NCBI GenBank assembly: GCA_017530275.1
Contig: JAFXMP010000308.1
Span: forward strand, 1-34,991
DNA: 34,991 nt
Direction: 5' to 3'
Origin: Clostridia bacterium
GTDB taxonomy: Bacteria; Bacillota_A; Clostridia; Christensenellales; Aristaeellaceae
A program made the position numbers and the translations under genes. This document shows, piece by piece, positions 23,668 through 31,991 of this stretch; positions within the stretch are counted from its first letter, which is position 1; each line of letters starts with the position of its first letter. The notes under the pieces were generated by a model. That model saw nothing but the letters and a program-made list of their open reading frames with translations, did not search any database and was not told where the DNA came from.

Positions 23668-24744
23668 ATGAAGAAACAATGGTGCATCCTGCTCGCCGTT
23701 CTGCTTCTGATCCCTGTTTTTGCGCTTGGAGAAGAAGCGCTGCCGGATTTCGTCCGGATCACTGGTCTGAACAGAGCCCAGGAACTGCTGGACAGCGGCG
23801 AGTTCATCGAGAGAGTATATTACACAGACGGCTACGGCTTTTCCACCAGCGAATTTGAAACCACGGATGGCGCGGAAATCGATGCGCTGTGGAAAGCGGT
23901 AAATGCCATCAAGATCACGGGAAAAAGCAACGAAGGCATTACGGACTGGTATCCGCAGATCGTTTTCTTCTTTTCGGATGAATCGCGTTTGAACATCTGC
24001 TTTGAAGCCCATTGGCTGGAAATCGGCATGGATCACTATACCGTGGGTAACGATGAGGCATTCTGGAGCCTGACGGCGGCCATGACGGCGGCGTATGCCG
24101 CGAGAGGCGGAGAACCGGAGCAGGATTGGGGTGATTACTATTTTCCCGTTGCGCTGACCGTGGATGATATTGAGATCACGTCCCGGGAACTGGAGGAGGC
24201 TATGCGCCGCCATCTGCTCCAATCCGTCATCAATGCAAGCTCCTATGGGTATGGATACGATATTACAGAACGGGACAATATCATCGATACCCTGGACAAG
24301 GTCCTGTTTGATCTGGAGATCCGCGCCGTGATTCAGGACCAGGCGGAGGAAATGGGGCTGGATGACCTGACGGTGGAGGAATACGACGGGATATGGAACG
24401 ATTTGGAGGAGGAATGGCAGCGGATCTGTGAAAAACTTGTCAGCAATAACATCATGGCCCGTTTGCCCGCAGGGAATTACCGTAAGGCCGAGGACGATCC
24501 CGAAGGCAATATCACCCGCTATCTGGCCAGCTTTGGCCTGACGGAGGAAACCATTTTTGATGAACTATATCATCAGGCGCTGGAGGATAAGCTGAAGGAC
24601 GCCGTCACCAAAGATATGGACGCCGCCAGCGAGGATAAGAAAACCGAGGTTTACACCGATTGGCTTTTGGAACGGTTCTGGGAAGCGGACATTCATGAAT
24701 ATGGCGTGGGCATCGCGGAGGTCTGCTTCCGGCTGATCCCGTAA
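23668..24744 (+). CDS. Secreted protein with a SurA-like helical domain
   Basis: A 358-aa exported protein with TAGGAGGAA before the ATG. Residues 1-22 are a signal peptide (MKKQWCILLAVLLLIPVFALG). Residues 25-150 form an alpha/beta region (FVRITGLNRAQELLDSGEF...YPQIVFFFSDESRLNICFEAHWLEIG). Residues 170-350 are helical and rich in Glu and Asp, starting LTVDDIEITSRELEEAM, which resembles the N-terminal helical chaperone domain of SurA/PrsA-type foldases. No parvulin PPIase domain is present. A chaperone-like role outside the membrane is inference. The sirtuin gene follows after 16 nt. Confidence 0.72.
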   Translation: MKKQWCILLAVLLLIPVFALGEEALPDFVRITGLNRAQELLDSGEFIERVYYTDGYGFSTSEFETTDGAEIDALWKAVNAIKITGKSNEGITDWYPQIVFFFSDESRLNICFEAHWLEIGMDHYTVGNDEAFWSLTAAMTAAYAARGGEPEQDWGDYYFPVALTVDDIEITSRELEEAMRRHLLQSVINASSYGYGYDITERDNIIDTLDKVLFDLEIRAVIQDQAEEMGLDDLTVEEYDGIWNDLEEEWQRICEKLVSNNIMARLPAGNYRKAEDDPEGNITRYLASFGLTEETIFDELYHQALEDKLKDAVTKDMDAASEDKKTEVYTDWLLERFWEADIHEYGVGIAEVCFRLIP

Positions 24745-24760
24745 ACAGGGAGGGAAAAAC

Positions 24761-25465
24761 ATGCTGCAAAGGATCATTGAACGGTCCCGCCGCATCGTGT
24801 TTTTCGGCGGCGCGGGGGTGTCCACCGAAAGCGGCATCCCGGATTTCCGTTCGCCGGAAGGCCTGTACGGCGGGGATTTTGAAGGGCTAAGCCCTGAAAT
24901 GATCCTGAGCAAATCCTTCTTCTACCTGCATCCCCGGCAGTTTTTCGCCTTTTACCGCCAGCATATGGTGTATCCGAACGCCAAGCCCAACGCCGCCCAC
25001 CTGAAACTGTACGAATGGGAAAAACAGGATATCCTGCGGGGCATCGTGACCCAGAACATTGACGGGCTGCATAAAACGGCCGGAAACCGCCGGGTGTACG
25101 AGATCCACGGCAGCATCCATGACAATGTCTGCATGGACTGCGGCGCCGCCTACCCCCTACGGGCGATCCTCGAAACAGAGGATATTCCCCGCTGCGAAAA
25201 ATGCGGCGGGGTGATCAAGCCCTCGGTGGTGCTCTATGGCGAAGCGCCGGACAAATATGTGTGCATGGGGGCCTGCCGGGAAATATCCAACGCCGATACT
25301 TTGATCGTGGCGGGCACTTCCCTGTCCGTGGAGCCCGCCGCATCCTTCTTGGAGTTTTTCAGCGGTAAAAATCTGGTGGTGATCAATCGGGAACCTACCC
25401 CCGCCGACAGCCGCGCTTCCCTGGTGATCCGGGACAGCGTGGCAAAAGTGCTTGGAGCACTATAG
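24761..25465 (+). CDS. NAD-dependent protein deacylase (SIR2 family)
   Basis: A 234-aa sirtuin, typical bacterial length. The NAD-binding loop is GGAGVSTESGIPDFRSPEG (residues 16-34). TQNIDGLHKTAG (97-108) is the second NAD motif. His116 in YEIHGS is the catalytic base. Cys124/127 and Cys145/148 form the zinc site. It removes acetyl or other acyl groups from lysines and consumes NAD. The ribosome site GGGAGGG is good. It is followed by a strong terminator. Confidence 0.95.
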   Translation: MLQRIIERSRRIVFFGGAGVSTESGIPDFRSPEGLYGGDFEGLSPEMILSKSFFYLHPRQFFAFYRQHMVYPNAKPNAAHLKLYEWEKQDILRGIVTQNIDGLHKTAGNRRVYEIHGSIHDNVCMDCGAAYPLRAILETEDIPRCEKCGGVIKPSVVLYGEAPDKYVCMGACREISNADTLIVAGTSLSVEPAASFLEFFSGKNLVVINREPTPADSRASLVIRDSVAKVLGAL

Positions 25466-25494
25466 TTTCGGAAAAGATCATCAAGGCTAAACAC

Positions 25495-25546
25495 AAAAAA
25501 GACGGAAGAAAGAAAAACATCTTTTTCTCTTTCATCCGTCTTTTTT
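25495..25546. terminator. Strong bidirectional terminator
   Basis: A6GACGGA (25495-25506) pairs with TCCGTCT6 (25535-25546), and GAAAG (25508-25512) pairs with CTTTC (25529-25533) inside it. With A6 on one side and T6 on the other it can stop transcription of the sirtuin gene (+) and of the OrfA gene (-). Confidence 0.9.
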
Positions 25547-25641
25547 ACGGTGTATACAAGATATATGATTGGTATAATAGCATCGGATCGTGTGAAAGTA
25601 TAACGGTGACCGATCCAAAAACACGAATGGAGAAGCAAATT

Positions 25642-25956
25642 TCAGCGGATCAGCGCTTCGATGATCGCCCGGAAACGGGAAGAACGTTCTTCCAGGCCTT
25701 TGATCGTTTCATTCAGACGGGCATTTTCAGCCTCAAGCTCCGCGATGCGGCTGTTCTTGGCGGCTAAATCCTCGTTCAGCAGCGCGTCCATGCCTTTGAG
25801 CGCCGGTTTGGCTTTGGGGGTGTCTTCCTGGTTTTCTCTACGCCATTTATACAGGGTCATGATATTGATGTGCATTTCTTCGCTGACAGCTTTTGCGCCT
25901 TTTTCGGCCATAAGCGCCATGGCGCGGTCCCGTGTTTCCTGATTGTACTTCGGCAT
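25642..25956 (-). CDS. Lone IS3-type transposase OrfA
   Basis: A 104-aa protein. Residues 5-45 form a helix-turn-helix (YNQETRDRAMALMAEKGAKA, then SEEMHINIMTLYKWRREN), as in OrfA of the IS3/IS911 group. Residues 60-100 form a leucine-zipper-like coiled coil (AAKNSRIAELEAENARLNET). AAGGGAGG lies 8 nt before the ATG. No OrfB (the catalytic DDE part) follows: downstream is the sirtuin terminator. No clear IS ends are found. It is either an IS remnant or an adopted DNA-binding protein. Confidence 0.75.
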   Translation of the reverse strand: MPKYNQETRDRAMALMAEKGAKAVSEEMHINIMTLYKWRRENQEDTPKAKPALKGMDALLNEDLAAKNSRIAELEAENARLNETIKGLEERSSRFRAIIEALIR

Positions 25957-26194
25957 CTGTGTTTTTCCTCCCTTGATATTTTTGTTATACTATTCGGCAA
26001 TGAATTCATAATTCCTGCTATATCGATTATAAAATATAATAACCGTAATTGAACAGAAAGCTGACGCCTGCCTTAAGAAAAGTATTGAAATGTTACGTTT
26101 TTTCAATGAAACTGTGCAAAATGCTGTTTTCATTTTTCATGGCAATGTGATATAATCAAGAAGCAATCATCGCGGCATATGAGAAGTAGTCCTC
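25957..26194. other. AT-rich gene-free stretch
   Basis: Between OrfA and the spore-coat pair lies AT-rich DNA without a supported gene. On the minus strand it must hold the OrfA promoter; a TATAAC lies near the ribosome site but without a good -35. On the plus strand there is an isolated TATAAT at 26151-26156. Confidence 0.45.
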
Positions 26195-26232
26195 AAAAAG
26201 AGAAGGCGTCCTTCCCTCTTTAGGAAAAGACG
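26195..26232 (-). terminator. Possible terminator of the spore-coat pair
   Basis: On the minus strand a bulged stem (26232-26229 with 26210-26207, and TTCC with GGAA inside) is followed shortly by CTCTTTTTG (T5 at 26200-26196). It lies 30 nt after the CotF-like gene. Confidence 0.45.
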
Positions 26233-26261
26233 TCCTCCGCGTGTTCCATCAGAGGCGGACT

Positions 26262-26582
26262 TTACAAGGTGCCGCGCATCTGTTGATATTTCTGCTTGGC
26301 TGTCTGCACATCCTGAGCCTGGGCGGGCTTGACGGGATACCAGCCCTGCTTCTGCATTTGGTTAAAGATTTCCAGCTGATCCTGGCCAATCTGCATATAG
26401 CAGTCGTTCAGCACTTGGCGCATACCGGGCTGGCTGGCCTCCAGCACCTCGGAAGCGATATTCGCCAGCAGGGATTTTTCCTGATAGAGCAGGTCGAAGG
26501 CCAGCTCCTGGTCACTGAGCGGCTGGTTCTGCCCTGCCTGGGCGATCTGATTCTGGTTCCAGGTTTGATTCTGCTGATTCAT
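26262..26582 (-). CDS. Spore coat protein, CotF family
   Basis: A 106-aa protein with a Gln/Asn-rich start (MNQQNQTWNQNQ). The core then reads LSDQELAFDLLYQEKSLLAN, EVLEASQPGMRQVLNDCYMQ and ends in MQKQGWYPVKPAQAQDV. This matches CotF-type coat proteins, which are ferritin-like helical bundles on the spore surface. AAAGGAGG precedes the ATG. It follows a second small coat protein after 15 nt, the standard two-gene arrangement in Clostridia. It shows that the organism forms spores, or descends from one that did. Confidence 0.9.
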   Translation of the reverse strand: MNQQNQTWNQNQIAQAGQNQPLSDQELAFDLLYQEKSLLANIASEVLEASQPGMRQVLNDCYMQIGQDQLEIFNQMQKQGWYPVKPAQAQDVQTAKQKYQQMRGTL

Positions 26583-26597
26583 GCCGCTTTCCTCCTT

Positions 26598-26807
26598 TTA
26601 CTGACAGCCGTTGAGAAACGCGTACAGCGCGTCAAAATGCTGGCGGTGATGCTGGGCCACGGTGGCGGCCAGGTTTTTGAGATCCGCATTCTGGAAGGCG
26701 TTGGCGTGGTGCATGGCTACCCGGCAGCTCATGGCGATGTGGGTCAGCTGATCCTCCAGCACGCTCAGGTCCTTGCTGGTCAAGGCGCATCCGCTTTGAT
26801 TGGGCAT
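26598..26807 (-). CDS. Small spore-coat-associated protein (partner of CotF)
   Basis: A 69-aa all-helical protein (CALTSKDLSVLEDQLTHIAM, then NLAATVAQHHRQHFDALYAF), resembling the short ferritin-like proteins encoded with CotF in Clostridia. AAAGGAGGG precedes the ATG. It has three cysteines (near both ends and in MSCRV) that could cross-link in the coat. I could not identify a sporulation sigma-factor promoter with confidence in the 78-bp divergent gap upstream. Confidence 0.72.
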   Translation of the reverse strand: MPNQSGCALTSKDLSVLEDQLTHIAMSCRVAMHHANAFQNADLKNLAATVAQHHRQHFDALYAFLNGCQ

Positions 26808-26885
26808 GATGTTTCCCTCCTTTTTATTGGTACGGCCTTAGGATGCGCCAATGAGGCGATTTTATTCAAGGAAAGAGGTGGATGT

Positions 26886-28028
26886 ATGACGAATTGGGGT
26901 TTGTACCGGCTTGCGCTGCATGCACTTCCCAAGCATGGGAGAATCAATGAACCGATGGAGAAAGACCTTACCGTCCGGCTGATTTCCCATATCCTGCGGA
27001 AGTATCGGTGCGTGGGCGCTTCGCTTTGTTCTTTTGACGGGAATGACTGGAACAGGCCGGACTTTGCCCTGACCTTCGGCTATTCCCACCTGCCGAATAT
27101 ATTGGTTCAGCCGGAAACGGTGTTCCGCGCCGCGTCGGTGAGCAAGTTCGTCACCGCCATGGGCGCTATGAAACTGAAGGAGCAGGGAAGGATCGATCTG
27201 GATACAGACGTGAATGAATACCTGCCCTTTTCCCTGCGCCATCCCAAAGCGCCGGACACGCCCCTCACCCTGCGGATGCTGCTTTCCCACACGGCGGGCA
27301 TCCGCGACGGCGCGGATTACAATAACGGCATTGCCAAGGGTGTCCCGCTGAGCCAGTTATTGAAGGGCGACAGCTTCACCGATCATCTGCCGGGAAAAAA
27401 ATGGGAGTATTCCAATTTCGGCGCGGGCATCGCCGGGGCGGTGATGGAGGTGGCAACCCATACGGATTTTGAAACGCTCATGCAGGAAACGGTGTTTGGT
27501 CCCTTAGGCGTGACGGCTACTTATTACCCCCAGAAGGTGCGGGGAGATTTGGCCGACGCCCTCCGCATCCTGCCCCGAAGCAAAACCCCCAATTTCAACG
27601 CCGCGGAGCGCCGGTCCCGTCCCCTTCCGCCGGCGGAGGTGAACCCGGAAAAACATTACAATCTGGCCCACGGCGCGCTGTGCGTTTCCGCGCCGGAATT
27701 GGCAAAGTTAGGCGCCGCGGGTATGACGCCGGGCTTTCTGACTGAAAACAGCCTGTGGGAAATGCGCCGCCCCATCGCGTCCTTTGGGGATCGCGCCCAC
27801 AACCTGTCCCAGGGAATCGGCACCTTCATTTTGGAGGAACCCCGCGTCTGCGAACGCCCGCTGTACGGCCACCAGGGCATGGCCTACGGCGCGGTACACG
27901 GGCTGTTTTTCGATCCTGATCATGAACACGGCCTGGTGCTGCTGACCACCGGAGCCAGCGAAGCCCGCCGGGGCGTGCTGGCGGACCTGAATTATGCCCT
28001 CATGCGGCTTTACTGGGGAGGCAGCTGA
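26886..28028 (+). CDS. Serine hydrolase, beta-lactamase class C family
   Basis: A 380-aa protein of the PF00144 family. SxxK is S84VSK87 (FRAASVSKFVT), the Y-x-N motif is in WEYSNFG and the third motif is GHQG near residue 330. LRMLLSHTAGIRDG is the usual block after it. Members are D-Ala-D-Ala peptidases, esterases or beta-lactamases. No signal peptide is seen, which points to a cytosolic esterase or peptidase rather than a secreted beta-lactamase. The frame is open far upstream, but the ATG at 26886 is chosen (GAGGTGG before it; the upstream part is antisense to the coat genes). recX starts 1 nt after its stop. Confidence 0.88.
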   Translation: MTNWGLYRLALHALPKHGRINEPMEKDLTVRLISHILRKYRCVGASLCSFDGNDWNRPDFALTFGYSHLPNILVQPETVFRAASVSKFVTAMGAMKLKEQGRIDLDTDVNEYLPFSLRHPKAPDTPLTLRMLLSHTAGIRDGADYNNGIAKGVPLSQLLKGDSFTDHLPGKKWEYSNFGAGIAGAVMEVATHTDFETLMQETVFGPLGVTATYYPQKVRGDLADALRILPRSKTPNFNAAERRSRPLPPAEVNPEKHYNLAHGALCVSAPELAKLGAAGMTPGFLTENSLWEMRRPIASFGDRAHNLSQGIGTFILEEPRVCERPLYGHQGMAYGAVHGLFFDPDHEHGLVLLTTGASEARRGVLADLNYALMRLYWGGS

Positions 28029-28029
28029 A

Positions 28030-28632
28030 ATGGACCGGGTCGTGGAAATCAAAAGAAAAAACGGCGTCGCCACAGTGAAAATGCAAAGCGGCGAAACGCT
28101 CCGCGTGCCCTCCGCCCTGTATCTGGAACGGCGTCTGCATACGGGCCAGCAGATCGACCCGGACGCCTACCAGATGTATCTTCGGGAACGGGGCTATCCC
28201 CACGCCCTGGAAGCGGCCATGAAATACCTGGCCCTGCGGGAGCGAAGCGAAAAGGAGGTCCGTGCTCGCCTGCGCCGCTCCTGCTACGACGACGAGACCA
28301 TCAATCGGGTGCTGGACACCCTGGGCCTTCATGATCTGGTGTCCGATTCACGCTTTGCGGAAGCCTGGGTCCATGCCCGTTCCCGGAAATACGGCAAAAA
28401 CCGCATCGCCCAGGAATTGCGGATGAAGGGCGTCGACCGGCAGGAAGCCGAAAACGCCTTGGATACGCTCTCCGAGGAAGAGGAATACCGCCGCGCCGTG
28501 GAGCAGGCGAAAAAGCTTTGCCGCAAATTTCAGAACGACCCGAAAAAAATCGCCCAATCGCTGACGCGAAAGGGCTATCACTGGAAAATGGCGAAAAATG
28601 CGGCGGAGGAAGCCGTAAACGGCGCTTCATGA
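28030..28632 (+). CDS. recX: Regulatory protein RecX
   Basis: A 200-aa protein with the three-helix repeats of RecX: ALEAAMKYLALRERSEKEVR, YGKNRIAQELRMKGVDR and IAQSLTRKGYHWKMAK. RecX binds RecA filaments and limits recombination. The ATG at 28030 is chosen because GGGGAGG lies about 10 nt before it and the start matches (VVEIKRKNG...); the longer frame would overlap the serine hydrolase gene. It is translationally linked with that gene. The N-terminal 60 residues form a small beta region common in Firmicute RecX. Confidence 0.9.
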   Translation: MDRVVEIKRKNGVATVKMQSGETLRVPSALYLERRLHTGQQIDPDAYQMYLRERGYPHALEAAMKYLALRERSEKEVRARLRRSCYDDETINRVLDTLGLHDLVSDSRFAEAWVHARSRKYGKNRIAQELRMKGVDRQEAENALDTLSEEEEYRRAVEQAKKLCRKFQNDPKKIAQSLTRKGYHWKMAKNAAEEAVNGAS

Positions 28633-28673
28633 CAAACGGATGGAGACGAAGGAGAGTTGAGATGTATATACCA

Positions 28674-29600
28674 TCACAAAAGCAACGTAAATACCGGCAT
28701 CGTCAGAAAGCACAGCAAGGTGCTCACCAGCAGGCAGTTGGCGGAAAACTCCGCGCCGCTGCCATGGAGCTCGGCCAGACTTAAGATAATAGAGGCGCAG
28801 GGCGCGGCGGACAGGATCACCACGCTGGCCTTGATGGGCATAGCCAAGGGAAGGAACGATACGATGGCGAAGCAGAACAGGGGGAACGCCACCAGCTTGG
28901 AAAGGCTGACCGCGTACACCAGCGGCTGAGCAAACAGGCGCTTCAAGGGGCTTTGGGCCAGACGGATGCCTAAGATGAACATGCACAGGGGCGTGGACAT
29001 GCGGCCCAGCAGCTCCACCGCGTCCAATGCCTGCTGCGGCAAAAAGTGCTTCGCCCCCAGCATATACAAAGGAATTGCTAAAGCGAAGCCAAACATGGTC
29101 GGGTTCAGCAGGGCGGAACGCAGACTCATATACTTCTTTTCGTTGGTCAGGCAGTACACGCCCATGGTGAACACCAGCACGTTCATGCTCACGCAGAAGA
29201 TGGCGGAATAGCAGGCCGCTTCCGGGTGATCCGGCAGCAGCGCTTTGACCACCGGCAGGCCGAAAAAGCCAACGTTGCCTAAGCAGGAAGCAATGGTCCA
29301 GATGCGGTAGCGCCCATCCTCCCGCTTCTTTCGCAGGGCTGCGTACAGAATCGCCATGAACGCCGCCTGTAAAACGAAGGTCAGCGCGAAAACCAGCCCC
29401 ATGTCCTTTAAGCCTTCCCAGGAAAAATCCATGGAAATAAAGGCGGAAATGTGCAGGCATGGGCCGCAGACATAAATCAGCACCGCCGATAACGTGGGCA
29501 AATGCCCGGCTGAGGCTTTTTTCATTTTGCTGATCACATAGCCAGGCAGGATATAAAACAGCGTCAGCAGCACCTGGGTCAGGGCGATCTGAAAGCTCAC
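28674..29600 (-). CDS. AEC-family transporter (auxin efflux carrier type)
   Basis: A 308-aa membrane protein with about ten helices in two repeats of five. ALTQVLLTLFYILPGYVISK is the typical first helix and GNVGFFGLPVVKALLP the helix with the family Asn/Gly pair; LNPTMFGFALAIPLYMLG starts the second half. These carriers export organic acids such as malate or auxin-like compounds. The GTG at 29600 is chosen over an ATG 14 codons upstream because AAGGAGG lies 8 nt before the GTG. It converges on recX with no clear terminator in the 41-nt gap. Confidence 0.9.
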   Translation of the reverse strand: MSFQIALTQVLLTLFYILPGYVISKMKKASAGHLPTLSAVLIYVCGPCLHISAFISMDFSWEGLKDMGLVFALTFVLQAAFMAILYAALRKKREDGRYRIWTIASCLGNVGFFGLPVVKALLPDHPEAACYSAIFCVSMNVLVFTMGVYCLTNEKKYMSLRSALLNPTMFGFALAIPLYMLGAKHFLPQQALDAVELLGRMSTPLCMFILGIRLAQSPLKRLFAQPLVYAVSLSKLVAFPLFCFAIVSFLPLAMPIKASVVILSAAPCASIILSLAELHGSGAEFSANCLLVSTLLCFLTMPVFTLLL

Positions 29601-29721
29601 GGCGTTTTCCTCCTTTTCTTTGGATGCCTGCCGCTTTCCCATTCGGAAGCGGCAGGAAGCGCCACGGCTCCGCCCGTGCGCTCATCCGGATTATATCGGT
29701 CCTGGAAACGTTTGTCAATCA

Positions 29722-29750
29722 TTGACGGAAAAGAACGAGCATGCTACAAT
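29722..29750 (+). promoter_or_regulatory. Sigma-A promoter of the nitroreductase-rarA pair
   Basis: TTGACG (29722-29727) and TACAAT (29745-29750) are separated by 17 bp. The -10 lies 21 nt before the ATG, so the leader is very short. Confidence 0.78.
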
Positions 29751-29771
29751 GCCACAGGAAGGTGATACATA

Positions 29772-30524
29772 ATGGATGTTTGCGCCGTAAACGGCTTTTT
29801 TTCTCCCGCCCAGTTGGAAAAATACAGCGCCGCCGTGCCCATAAGGCACAGCGTGCGTTCCTTCGCGGGCGACCCGGACATGGGGCAGATGAGCGCCCTG
29901 CATTACGCCGCCGCCCGGCTGGCATTGCCTGGGGTGCGCATTGCCCTGGGCGACGCGCCTGCCAGTGAAATATACCGCCGCCTGCCGCTGGTGGAAACGA
30001 TCCACGGTTCCCGCCGCTACGCCGCCGTTATCGTGGATGAAGAAGTCCCCCACGCGCCGATCCATGCCGGGATCAGCGGAGAAGCCTTTCTGCTGGAAGC
30101 CGTTTCCCTGGGGCTGGGCACCTGCTGGGTGGCTGCATTCAAGCGCGGCGGGGTGAATGTTCCCCTGGAAGAGGGAGAAAAGGTAAAGGCCGTGATCGCC
30201 TTAGGCAAGCCCGGGGAGGAGGGCGGTCCCCGAAAGCGAAAAAAGCTGACGGAAATCTGCTCCCCCGATCCTTCGGATTGGCCCCTGTGGGCTTACAACG
30301 CGGCGGAATATGTGCGCATCGCCCCTTCGGCGGTGAACCTGCAGCCCTGGCGGCTGTCCTTTGCCGGGCGCACGCTGATGCTGTCTTCCGCGCGGCCGAA
30401 CGCTAACCTTGATATGGGCATCGCCGTGCTGCACATGACGCTGGGTGCGCGGGAAAAGCCCCACATCCTGCGCTGGGGCGAAGGGAAGGAAATCGTCTCC
30501 CTGATCGCGGAGGACCGGTTATGA
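29772..30524 (+). CDS. Nitroreductase-family protein (TM1586-like)
   Basis: A 250-aa flavoprotein-like sequence. AVPIRHSVRSFAGDP is the FMN-binding start (R-x-S-x-R-x-F). ISGEAFLLEAVSLGLGTCWVA is the classical helix of the nitroreductase fold, and YVRIAPSAVNLQPWR is a second copy of the S-x-x-N-x-Q-P-W motif, so the two halves come from a fused dimer as in the TM1586 type. It probably reduces a substrate with FMN and NAD(P)H; the substrate is unknown. Its stop overlaps the rarA start by 4 nt (ATGA at 30521-30524). Confidence 0.82.
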   Translation: MDVCAVNGFFSPAQLEKYSAAVPIRHSVRSFAGDPDMGQMSALHYAAARLALPGVRIALGDAPASEIYRRLPLVETIHGSRRYAAVIVDEEVPHAPIHAGISGEAFLLEAVSLGLGTCWVAAFKRGGVNVPLEEGEKVKAVIALGKPGEEGGPRKRKKLTEICSPDPSDWPLWAYNAAEYVRIAPSAVNLQPWRLSFAGRTLMLSSARPNANLDMGIAVLHMTLGAREKPHILRWGEGKEIVSLIAEDRL

Positions 30525-31813
30525 CGCTGTTTTCCCAGAACGAGCAGGCTCATGCTCCCCTGGCGGACCGGATGCGGCCCCGGACCCTGGATGAATTTTA
30601 CGGCCAGGAGCACATCGTAGGCCCCGGCCGTCTTCTGCGCCGGGCCATCGAGGCGGACCGCCTCACATCCAGTATTTTCTACGGCCCGCCGGGCTGCGGC
30701 AAAACCACCCTGGCGGGCATCATCGCAAATCAGACCAACGCGGCATTCGTGAAACTGAACGCCGTCACTTCCGGGGTTTCGGACGTGCGGGAGGAATTGA
30801 AAAAAGCGGCGGACCGGCGGGCGATGTACGGCCAGCCCACTTATCTTTTGCTGGACGAATGCCACCGCTGGAGCAAGGCCCAAAGCGATTCCATCCTGCC
30901 CGCCATGGAAAGCGGCCTGATCCGCTTTATCGGCTCTACCACCGAAAACCCCATGATCTCCATGACCCCTGCCATCGTGAGCCGGTGCCGGGTATTCGCT
31001 TTTCAGGCTCTGACCCAGGCGGATGTGGAAAAGGCTCTTCTGCGGGCCCTTGCCGATCAGGAACGGGGGCTTGGGAAGCTGAACCCGGATGTGGACGGGG
31101 ACGCCCTGCGCCATATTGCCCGCATCGCAAACGGCGACGTGCGCACCGCCCTGAACGCCATCGAATTGGCCGTGCTCACCACCCCCACCGAGAACGGACG
31201 CATCCATATCACCCTGCCCATCGCGGAGGAAAGCATTCAAAAGCCCATCATCCGCTGCGGCGATACGGAGTTTTACGATATGCTGTCCGCTTTCTGCAAG
31301 TCCATGCGTGGCAGCGACCCGGACGCGGCGCTGCTCTGGTTTTCCCGGCTTTTGTACGCCGGGGCGGACCCCCGCATGCTGGCCCGGCGCATCATCGCCC
31401 ATGCCAGCGAGGACGTGGGGCTGGCCAATCCCATCGCCATGCTCCAGGCCGTTGCCGCCGCCCAGGCCCTGGAAACGGTGGGCATGCCGGAAGCGCGGCT
31501 GAGCCTGACCCAGGCCATTTTAGCGGTGTGCGTCAGCCCCAAATCCAATTCCGTAGCCGTGGCCATGAGCGCCGCCCAGCAGGACGCTGAGCAGGGGGCG
31601 TTTGGCCCTGTGCCCGCCCACCTGCGGGATTCCCATTACGCGGGCAACGAGCGATTGGGCGTCAAAACCGGAGAAGAATACAAGTATCCCCACGATTATC
31701 CCGGCCATTGGGTGGCCCAGCAGTACATGCCGGACGAAAAAATCGGCGCCCGGTATTACTTCCCCAGCGATCAGGGCCACGAAGCCAAACTGAAACCTCG
31801 AGGGCTGGAATAA
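30521..31813 (+). CDS. rarA: Replication-associated recombination protein A
   Basis: A 430-aa AAA+ ATPase of normal length. Walker A is YGPPGCGKTT (residues about 54-63). Walker B is LLLDECHRW, with Cys where most members have Ile. Sensor 1 is GSTTENP and the arginine finger region is VSRCRVF. The C-terminal tetramer domain holds ASEDVGLANP and KSNSVAVAMSAAQQD, typical of RarA/MgsA. The protein acts at stalled replication forks. Translation is coupled to the nitroreductase gene. A hairpin of the repeat family follows the stop by 15 nt. Confidence 0.95.
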   Translation: MTLFSQNEQAHAPLADRMRPRTLDEFYGQEHIVGPGRLLRRAIEADRLTSSIFYGPPGCGKTTLAGIIANQTNAAFVKLNAVTSGVSDVREELKKAADRRAMYGQPTYLLLDECHRWSKAQSDSILPAMESGLIRFIGSTTENPMISMTPAIVSRCRVFAFQALTQADVEKALLRALADQERGLGKLNPDVDGDALRHIARIANGDVRTALNAIELAVLTTPTENGRIHITLPIAEESIQKPIIRCGDTEFYDMLSAFCKSMRGSDPDAALLWFSRLLYAGADPRMLARRIIAHASEDVGLANPIAMLQAVAAAQALETVGMPEARLSLTQAILAVCVSPKSNSVAVAMSAAQQDAEQGAFGPVPAHLRDSHYAGNERLGVKTGEEYKYPHDYPGHWVAQQYMPDEKIGARYYFPSDQGHEAKLKPRGLE

Positions 31814-31828
31814 ACCGGAGGAGATGCC

Positions 31829-31867
31829 GGGGGGGAAACCACGCTTTGGTGGCCAAAGCGTGGTTTC
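31829..31867. repeat. Palindromic hairpin repeat, copy 3 (3' of rarA)
   Basis: A perfect 15-bp stem (31835-31849 with 31853-31867) has a 3-nt loop, preceded by a G7 run. It is the same hairpin as the copies at 6948 and 33928 but has lost the outer C5 arm and the flanking small hairpin. Two or more stem positions differ from the other copies while staying paired. It probably ends the rarA transcript. Confidence 0.72.
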
Positions 31868-31921
31868 AAGGGTTTTCGGATTATTTGCTATTCTGCGAGA
31901 AGTTTCGCTTATAAGTGCCCC

Positions 31922-31970
31922 CAAAAAACAACCCCGCACATTCCGGTACGTTCACCGTCACGTGCGGGGT
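31922..31970 (-). terminator. Terminator of dnaJ
   Basis: On the minus strand ACCCCGCAC (31970-31962) pairs with GTGCGGGGT (31939-31931), with an inner CGGT/ACCG stem, followed by TGTTTTTTGG. The other face ends in TATATTTTTAC, so it may work both ways. Confidence 0.85.
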
Positions 31971-31991
31971 ATATTTTTACATGTAAACAGG

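Noticed and set aside
26127..26156. Plus-strand promoter with TATAAT at 26151-26156
   Set aside because: The -35 (TTTTCA) is poor and 18 bp away, and nothing downstream on that strand is a gene before the antisense of the coat pair.
26241..26885. N-terminal extension of the serine hydrolase from 26241
   Set aside because: It is antisense to the two spore-coat genes and lacks a ribosome site; the ATG at 26886 has one.
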